From NCBI GenBank assembly GCA_934047225.1, contig CAKOHE010000051.1, positions 1-64,000 on the forward strand: 64,000 bases of DNA. Reading direction: 5' to 3'. The stretch is from Ypsolopha sequella. Taxonomy: Eukaryota > Arthropoda > Insecta > Lepidoptera > Ypsolophidae. The translations under genes were made by a program, and so were the position numbers. The notes below the pieces were generated by a model. The model was not told the DNA's origin. It saw nothing but the letters and a program-made list of their open reading frames with translations, and searched no databases. Of this stretch, positions 58,438 through 64,000 are shown piece after piece; within the stretch, counting starts at the first letter, position 1, and each line of letters starts with the position of its first letter.

Positions 58438-60240
58438 GTTGCCGCTATAAGTTTGGAAGTGTCACACAATAAAAATACACAATAAAGTCAAGAACCTGAG
58501 AGTGCAAGGTGTACGGGACAAGTTGAAATTATAAAAGAAAATTTTAAAAAGTAAGGACAGCTAAAAAGTTTTTATCACAAAGTATCACAGTTATAATTTC
58601 CCAGGGGTAAAAATATCACAGTTAATTAATTTAAAAATATGACAAAAGTCTGAATCAATAAATTTAAAGTAAAGTTAAAATTAAAATGTAATTAAATCAA
58701 AAAATAAAACAATAAACAGCTTGGATCTAATAAATTTTTATGACTCAAAAGAGATAGTGTAAAAATAAAATCAAATAATTCAAATGTCAGCAAAAATAAG
58801 ATCAAAAAAAAAAGGTGTAAATAAAATTATAAAACTAGTAGGGCGATTAAAGTCAATAATAAAAATGGGAAATTATGCTACGAGTAAAAATATCACAGAA
58901 ACTTATTGGGTAAAATTGATGTGACAAAAGTCTGAGTCCAATAGGTTCTAATAAAATTTAAAAAAAATATAAAATTAAATCAAAAAAAAATAAAACAATA
59001 AATTCCAATCCAAATTAAATTCAATGACTCAAAAGAGATGATAAAACAAAAGAAATTAATAAGTAACACATCAACAAAATGTAAAAGTAAAATAAAAGTG
59101 TAAAAATAAAAGTTATAACTCTAGCAGGGCGACTAAAGTGAGTGATAAAAATATGAAAAATTTTGACAATAACAACGTAGACAAGGACAATAAATTACAC
59201 TATATAAGAAAAAATCCGCCAACGACAAAAAGTATTTAATACAGAAAAAACTATAAAAAACCAAAATATTTAATTTAAAAATACTTCCAAAGGGAGAAGC
59301 GATTTTTTACAGCCGGACTTTTATAGGTGGCAATGAGCTCTACCTTTAGGAATTTTTTCCAAAAATTTTTCCCCTCTCCAGAAATTTTGAAAAAATTTTG
59401 AAAAAAAATTTTGAGAGGGGAGGGTCGGGAATATGGCCAAAATATGTGTCGACCCTATGATCGCTTCTCCCAATAGAGAACGAAAAAACCGTTATTTTTT
59501 TGATCAGAGCCCCCGTTCCCGAGTTATTGCGATTACCAACTATTTTGCCGATGGCGGACTTTTTCTTTCGTCAGAAAAATATTTATATTAAAAAAAGTTA
59601 CAGTCTTAAAAATACAAACTAAACTGCGATCCAATCCGTATAAGATGGCCGTTCTTCAATAAAAATAAAAATCATATGTCCTCGATCTTGTTCCCGAGAT
59701 AACTGGACGGGAATACGGGAACGAGATTACCACCAGCGATATTTAAGCGACTGTGGGCTGAATTTTTCAAAATAAATTTAAAAACCTTTTCAGCCGTCGT
59801 CCAGCAGCCGTTGTCCGTCTATGGACACCTCCAATTTGCCCGTGACACTTCCGGTTCCGGAGTTAGGGGCCCACGTGGTACTTGTTTTTTTGCCCCTAAA
59901 ATCTGAAGTCCTGGCCGGAGGGGGGCAAATGAGGTGTCGGGAGGTAGGGCTCCACTGGGCGACTCCAGCCGCTCCAAAAAATCACTGGGGCACTCGATCC
60001 GTTTTCCAGATAAACTCGAAAAACCACAATTCACTTTAAATTTTGGCACTTTTCTACCAAAATTTCTCCAAAAAACACTTTTTTCACTTTTTTCTTTCGG
60101 ATTAAGTTAGATCTCCGTTAGATTTGCACAAAAACACTTTTCTTTTTCAATTTGGGGTCACTTTGCTATTTTTAAGGATTTTTGGCGCGCGGAGCAGAGT
60201 TAAAATGATGCGCTCGGGGCGGAGAGCGGCGCGCGACTCG
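58438..60240 (-). other. 5' UTR of family B copy 2 (complete)
   Basis: 1.8 kb. Same two ~284-bp AT-rich tandem units (about 58580-59155) and the CCCCTC/GAGGGG block (about 59360-59425) as copy 1. It continues about 230 bp further, to a GC-rich end ...ggcgcgcgactcgg at the array. This terminal part is the likely transcription start region of an intact element. No gene is seen. Confidence 0.7.
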
Positions 60241-60378
60241 GTTAGGTTAGGTTAGGTTAGGTTAGGTTAGGTTAGGTTAGGTTAGGTTAGGTTAGGTTAG
60301 GTTAGGTTAGGTTAGGTTAGGTTAGGTTAGGTTAGGTTAGGTTAGGTTAGGTTAGGTTAGGTTAGGTTAGGTTAGGTT

Positions 60379-60381
<3 letters not shown>
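60241..60381 (+). repeat. TTAGG telomeric array, about 28 units
   Basis: Perfect repeats between family B copy 2 and the poly(T) of the truncated family C copy 2. Confidence 0.98.
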
Positions 60382-60420
<39 letters not shown>

Positions 60421-60996
60421 GATCCCACCGTAGTGAGACCCGGCTTTTGCCCACGAATTTCAATTTTCGTGCCCTTTTTATCTTGAAAATTTTAATAAAT
60501 GAAGTGACCCCGGATATAGGGCTGGGACAATGAGGGTGGGATCCTTCGTCCAGATTACACACACAATTTTAAAACTATATATTTTAAAACTCTTTTTCTT
60601 CTTCTTCTTCTTTTTTTTTTTTTTTCTCTGTTTGTTTAGTATTTCACATCTCTTTTTTTTTTTTTTTCTCAATGTGTTTTTTTTTTTTTTTGTCAGTTTT
60701 TTTTTTTTTTTTTGTTTCTTTTTTTTTTTTTTTTCTTTCTTAATTTGCTAACTTATACATTCTATAATATTCCTAAATCTTGGACGAAGGAGCCCTACCC
60801 TTAACAAATCTTAAGCCATAACAAAAACCTTATAATAATCAAAATCTATTTACAATTAATTTAGTATTCATCATTCATAATTTATAAGAAAACATTGGAA
60901 CATAATTAATAGTTTAAAAATTTTACAAAGAATTCCATATCATAGTTCACAATATCAGGTTTAAAAATTTACAAGTTTAAAATCTATGACAGTCTG
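60382..60996 (-). promoter_or_regulatory. 3' UTR of family C copy 2 with conserved stems
   Basis: Poly(A) (T at 60382-60417). Stem TCCCAC-CGTA-GTGAGA has one mismatch relative to copy 1. CACGAA/TTCGTG follows. The long-range pair TCCTTCGTCCA (60542-60552) / TGGACGAAGGA (60781-60791) is fully kept. T-rich tracts lie between. No gene. Confidence 0.73.
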
Positions 60997-62634
60997 TCAT
61001 TTATTTCGGACTGCCGCTCTCCTCATGACCTTCTCCAAGAATCCTAGTAGGGTTGGTCGGTCTACTTTGTCTTGCAGGATCACTGGCAGGTTGGCTTTAT
61101 TAAATGCCATGTCGATTTTCACCTCCAGTTCCGCCCTCCACAGTCCGAACCTCGGACAGTCGAACACGACGTGCCAAATCGTCTCCTCCTGATCAGGATC
61201 ACATACGCAGGCTGGACTGTCCTTCAGCTTAAAGCGATGAAGGTACGATGCGAGCCCCCCATGCCCTGTAAGGGCTTGCACGTGTATGGGGTTAAGTTTG
61301 GCCTTCCTTAGGACAGTGTGCGCTGTCGCTACGTCAGGAAGGAAGGCCTTTGTAACCCCACCCGTGCTGGAGGACTCGTATCGCCCTTGCCACTGTTGGA
61401 CAGTCCCCTCGCGTATCGTCCTTCTCAGGTAGGAGAGAGGGACAGCGTCGTAGTCGGCCGCCGTTTTCCTGCGAAGGGCGGCATCTTTGGCGAGCTCGTC
61501 CGCCCGCTCATTGCCGGCAGTCCCCACATGCGCCCGCAACCAAAAGAGCCGCACGTCACGGCCCTCCGTGCGGATTTGACGCACGCACCGCTCAATGCCG
61601 TGAGCCAAGGGGTGCAGAAGCGCCCGGCTTTTGAGCAGGTCCAGCGAGGACCTCGAGTCACTTAAAATGTTGACAAGAGGCTCCTCGCTGTCTCTGACCT
61701 GCTCCACGGCCCTGAGCAGAGCGTACATCTCCGACTGGAAGACCGTGCAGTACGGCTCCAGACGGAACTTCGAGTGCCTGGTCTCTCTGCCGTCTGACCA
61801 CCACGTCAAGGCTGCACCCACCTTCCCCTGTATCTTACTGCCATCAGTAAAGATACAGGGGCCTGCGATTTGGTGAGCCTCGACTGTTGCCGGCTCGAGA
61901 TCATCCACGCACTCGAAGCTCAGTGATTGCCTAATGGCCGGATGCGGGAACCGCCCGCAAGGAACGCGCAGTTCGACAGGTCTATCGGCTGGAATCTGGT
62001 CGATTCTCACTCCTCGCTTTGCCCTGAATAGACTTGCCGCCTCCTGAACTCGGAGGTCAAGGGGGAGTACATCCGCCAGTACCAAAGCCGATGATAGAGA
62101 CACCGTGCGGTACGCCTTGCAGAGTTTTTGCGCGAACCCCCGCTGCAGAGACTCCAATTGATTTTTAATCATTAGCTTCTCCGCAGCCGGAGCCCACACA
62201 CTCGCGGCGTACAGCACGATGGGCTCTATCACCGAGACATAGATGGTTCTGATGACCTCTCGGTTCAAACCCCAACTCACCCTGGCAGCACACGCCAGCT
62301 GCTTGTAGATGTCAGTGACTTTTCTACAAACAGCCGATACGTGTGCATTAAAGGTGAGTTTGTTATCTATGATTACACCCAGCAGGCGGATTTCCTGCAC
62401 TAGCGGCAGGACCTGTCCATCCATGCTGATGACTGGGGGCTCAAACTTCAGCTTCCGCGTCAGCACCATTGCAAAAGTTTTGTGCGGTGCGAATTTCAGC
62501 TTGTTTTTGAGCCCCCAGTCCAGCACGGTCTGAAGGGCCGCGTTTGCTCTCGCCTGAAGGGGGGGGATCGATGAACCGGAGATCACCAGCGCCACGTCGT
62601 CCGCAAAGGCCTGGCAGTGCACTCCTTCCTGCTC
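60997..62634 (-). pseudogene. ORF2 C-terminal fragment, family C copy 2
   Basis: The frame is open from the array junction to the stop at 60997. It begins a few residues before the RT FADD motif and includes the rest of RT, the complete RNase H domain (FTDGS, SEMYAL, SDSRS, ADELAK) and the zinc motif. Nearly identical to copy 1 over this stretch. It lacks the endonuclease and most of RT, so it cannot transpose by itself. Confidence 0.92.
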
Positions 62635-63050
62635 TAGGTTAGGTTAGGTTAGGTTAGGTTAGGTTAGGTTAGGTTAGGTTAGGTTAGGTTAGGTTAGGTT
62701 AGGTTAGGTTAGGTTAGGTTAGGTTAGGTTAGGTTAGGTTAGGTTAGGTTAGGTTAGGTTAGGTTAGGTTAGGTTAGGTTAGGTTAGGTTAGGTTAGGTT
62801 AGGTTAGGTTAGGTTAGGTTAGGTTAGGTTAGGTTAGGTTAGGTTAGGTTAGGTTAGGTTAGGTTAGGTTAGGTTAGGTTAGGTTAGGTTAGGTTAGGTT
62901 AGGTTAGGTTAGGTTAGGTTAGGTTAGGTTAGGTTAGGTTAGGTTAGGTTAGGTTAGGTTAGGTTAGGTTAGGTTAGGTTAGGTTAGGTTAGGTTAGGTT
63001 AGGTTAGGTTAGGTTAGGTTAGGTTAGGTTAGGTTAGGTTAGGTTAGGTT

Positions 63051-63053
<3 letters not shown>
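62635..63053 (+). repeat. TTAGG telomeric array, about 84 units
   Basis: Perfect repeats from the truncated family C copy 2 to the poly(T) of the family D element. Confidence 0.98.
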
Positions 63054-63094
<41 letters not shown>

Positions 63095-63309
63095 ACCCCA
63101 CCAATTGTGGGGTCCGACTTAAGGTCCACGAATATTAATTTTCGTGACTTTGTCACTCTTTTATAATAAAAGTCGTGACCCAGATTACTGGGCTAAAGAG
63201 GATGGGAAGGGTCCTCCGTCTTACATCCATATATCATCCATACATCTCAAGATTAGATTTGGGTTCTTACTTTTTTTTTTTTTTTTGTTTTCATCATTTC
63301 TTAGTTTTT

Positions 63310-63344
<35 letters not shown>

Positions 63345-63661
63345 CTTTTTTTTTTTTTTATTTCTCTTTTTTTTTTTTTTTTATTGTATATATACTTTTT
63401 TCTTTCTTTTCTTTTTTTTTTCTCATATTGATACTTATTTCTTTTATCTGTCTTAAAACTATTTTGACGGAGGAGCCTTCCTTAAAGGTCACATATTATA
63501 TTTCATTCGTAATTAAATTAATCAAACTATAATTAAAAACATATACATTATTATCCAAGAAACATTTAAATAAAGTTGTAAAAATAAAATCAATTAGAAC
63601 AAAAACAAAACATTAAAATCATAGTTGTAGTTACTTAGAAGAATTTGACAACTATCATATT
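63054..63661 (-). promoter_or_regulatory. 3' UTR of family D with perfect stems
   Basis: GACCCCAC-CAATT-GTGGGGTC (63094-63114) is a perfect 8-bp stem. CACGAA/TTCGTG follows (about 63127-63146). CCCAG/CTGGG (63178-63191) replaces the CCCTG/CAGGG of family B by a compensatory change. The long-range pair is TCCTCCGTC (63211-63219) / GACGGAGGA (63466-63474). T-rich tracts (63268-63425) lie between the long-range arms. No gene. Confidence 0.78.
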
Positions 63662-64000
63662 CTATTTGTTGCGTACTGCCGCACATCTCATTACTTTTTC
63701 TAAAAAGGCCAACATTACTGCCCCGTCATCCTTATCCTGCAAGATGACTGGCAGGTTTGCTTTATTGAAGCTTTTATCGATTTGTACCTCCAGGTCAGCC
63801 CTCCACAAACCGAACCTCGGACAGTCGAACACGACGTGCCATATCGTCTCCTCCTGGTCGGGATCACATACGCAGGCTGGACTATCCTTCAGCTTAAAGC
63901 GATGAAGGTACGATGCGAGCCCCCCATGCCCTGTTAGGGCTTGCACATGTGTGGGGTTAAGTTTGACCTTCCTTAGGACGCTGTGCGCTGCAGCAACGTC
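63662..64000 (-). CDS. ORF2 C terminus (partial), family D
   Basis: The frame is open from the window edge to TAG at 63664-63662. It shows the conserved tail of TRAS-like ORF2: KLNPTHVQALTGHGG, LHRFKLKDSPACVCDPDQ, then H and C zinc ligands, ending near AAVRNK. Only the zinc-motif region is inside the window, so the presence of RT and RNase H upstream is expected but not seen. Confidence 0.88.
   Translation of the reverse strand, partial: DVAAAHSVLRKVKLNPTHVQALTGHGGLASYLHRFKLKDSPACVCDPDQEETIWHVVFDCPRFGLWRADLEVQIDKSFNKANLPVILQDKDDGAVMLAFLEKVMRCAAVRNK

Larger units (their letters stand above)
52084..60240 (-). mobile_element. TRAS-like telomeric LINE, family B copy 2 (full length)
   Basis: 8.2 kb on the minus strand, collinear with copy 1 at an offset of about 31152. 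It has a complete poly(A), 3' UTR, both ORFs and a longer 5' end (60012-60240) absent from copy 1. Few substitutions separate the coding regions, so both descend from a recent master. Confidence 0.94.
60382..62634 (-). mobile_element. TRAS-like LINE, family C copy 2 (5'-truncated)
   Basis: Contains the poly(A) tail, 3' UTR and the last ~546 codons of ORF2. It ends abruptly in the RT domain, where TTAGG repeats begin. 5' truncation is typical of incomplete reverse transcription in LINEs. Confidence 0.94.
63054..64000 (-). mobile_element. TRAS-like LINE, family D (3' end only, runs off window)
   Basis: Poly(A) (T at 63054-63091), a 3' UTR with family-specific stems, and the start of an ORF2 C terminus related to but distinct from families B and C. 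It represents a fourth TRAS-like lineage. The rest lies beyond the right edge. Confidence 0.9.

Overview
The window is a block of insect-type telomeric DNA. It consists almost entirely of non-LTR retrotransposons (LINEs) inserted into arrays of the pentamer TTAGG. I see no host single-copy gene, no RNA gene and no bacterial-type operon. The pentamer repeat, poly(A)-tailed LINEs inside it, and R1-clade type proteins (APE-like endonuclease, reverse transcriptase, CCHC Gag) fit an arthropod chromosome end. They match the known TRAS/SART system of Lepidoptera most closely. Lepidoptera is an inference; other TTAGG insects are not excluded. The G-rich strand reads left to right, so if the block lies in normal orientation the chromosome terminus is to the right.

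Layout, left to right. (1) 1-769: a 5'-truncated chimeric fragment. (2) 805-10798 and 10861-20844: two nearly identical ~10 kb TRAS-like elements on the minus strand, here called family H. Their ORF2 carries a ~770-residue C-terminal extension ending in a complete viral-type superfamily-1 helicase. (3) 20850-28890: TRAS-like family B copy 1 (minus). (4) 29069-35277: full-length SART-like element (plus). (5) 35367-38924: a second SART-like copy truncated exactly at the ORF2 ATG. (6) 39185-48008: TRAS-like family C, full length (minus). (7) 48454-51953: an AT-rich element that encodes only a Gag-like CCHC protein, followed by a 2.1 kb repeat-rich 3' region and poly(A) (minus). (8) 52084-60240: family B copy 2, full length (minus). 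(9) 60382-62634: family C copy 2, truncated inside the RT domain (minus). (10) 63054-64000: 3' end of a fourth TRAS-like family D (minus, runs off the window). Perfect TTAGG arrays of 1 to about 89 units separate them.

How they fit together. The minus-strand elements join the G-rich strand as TTAGG followed by poly(T), as expected if the 3' end of the TTAGG strand primes reverse transcription of a poly(A) RNA. The plus-strand SART-like copies end in poly(A) followed by GGTTAGG, so they are primed from the other strand. This opposite polarity is the one known for TRAS versus SART. The Gag-only element has TRAS polarity and would need RT supplied in trans, which resembles Drosophila HeT-A. Most ORFs are intact and copies within a family differ by only a few residues, so the block looks recently active.

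The most notable points are the helicase-bearing telomeric LINE, the Gag-only telomeric element, covarying RNA stems in the 3' UTRs of families B, C and D, ORF2 frames without an AUG, and microhomology at truncated 5' junctions. All calls come from reading sequence and motifs; no database search was possible.
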